Under the pieces are notes generated by a model. The model worked only from the letters and a program-made list of their open reading frames with translations. It did not search any database and was not told where the DNA came from. 64,000 nucleotides of DNA from the NCBI GenBank assembly GCA_963576475.1, contig OY754981.1, positions 23,068,839-23,132,838 on the forward strand, written 5' to 3'. Each line of letters opens with the position of its first letter. The first letter of the stretch is position 1. A program made the translations under genes and the position numbers. This document shows positions 63,898 through 64,000 of this stretch, in pieces. This DNA is from Molanna angustata. Lineage: Eukaryota; Arthropoda; Insecta; Trichoptera; Molannidae.

Positions 63898-64000
63898 TAT
63901 TGTAGGCCTATAACTATGTATATATTCTGAATTTATTGGCTCTGTGAATTGAGCGGATCAAAAGTTATAATGGAAACGTTATAAAAGTTATAAAAGGCAC
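63898..64000 (-). mobile_element. Helitron-like family fragment at window end
   Basis: TTGTAGGCCTATAACTATGT, GGCTCTGTGAATTGAGCGGA and TCAAAAGTTATAA are the middle blocks of the family at 37-43 kb. It continues past the window. Confidence 0.55.

Overview
The window looks like intergenic and intronic DNA from a lepidopteran (moth or butterfly) genome. It is strongly AT-rich, has no bacterial-style operons, and carries GT-AG introns. Its mobile elements are typical of insects: mariner, BEL/Pao, tRNA-headed SINEs, RTE/CR1/Jockey-type LINE remnants and Helitron-like elements. Two loci resemble ommochrome-binding proteins, a family I know mainly from Lepidoptera. No species can be named from sequence alone.

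Host coding sequence is sparse and all on the minus strand. (1) Two paralogous genes encode secreted or membrane ommochrome-binding-like proteins. Copy A has exon 1 at 14103-14382 and exon 2 at 13664-13827. Copy B has exon 1 at 27790-28072, exon 2 at 26902-27053 and a terminal exon at 24605-25137. Exon lengths and intron phases agree between copies. Both carry a mariner at the same place just downstream of exon 2, so the mariner predates the duplication. (2) Two consecutive phase-0 exons of a cadherin, most like neural cadherin (CadN), lie at 58522-58638 and 54359-54484. They are separated by a 4-kb intron full of dead LINE fragments.

Layout. 1-2.46 kb: decayed LINE, a SINE, and the 5' part of mariner A. 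2.46-12.43 kb: one insertion inside mariner A, consisting almost wholly of a 100-bp satellite (about 95 units, with 117-bp variants and higher-order duplications). 12.4-13.6 kb: rest of mariner A, itself split by a LINE 3' end. 13.6-14.4 kb: gene A. 15-19 kb: minisatellites, a Helitron-like end, an inverted-repeat element and tandem repeats. 19.57-24.04 kb: a TIR element with internal 312-bp repeats and a self-duplicated left half. 24.15-28.1 kb: gene B with a palindromic MITE, TA arrays and mariner B. 28.33-34.70 kb: a nearly complete minus-strand BEL/Pao retrotransposon that landed in a (TA)n array just upstream of gene B. 35-37 kb: CGTCC-rich repeats and AT-rich sequence. 37-43.6 kb: a nested cluster of non-autonomous Helitron/helentron-like elements. 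44.3-45.4 kb: two (TA)n arrays enclosing a GC-richer island with a hammerhead-ribozyme-like motif. 46-64 kb: MITE, SINEs, LINE 3' fragments, the cadherin exons, a perfect 59-bp inverted repeat and more Helitron-like copies.

The most interesting points are the shared mariner marking the gene duplication, the satellite-bearing insertion inside it, the BEL/(TA)n disruption at the 5' edge of gene B, a membrane-anchored ommochrome-binding-like C-terminus with an early stop, the Helitron-like family, and the hammerhead-like motif between TA arrays. All calls are by eye; no database search was possible.
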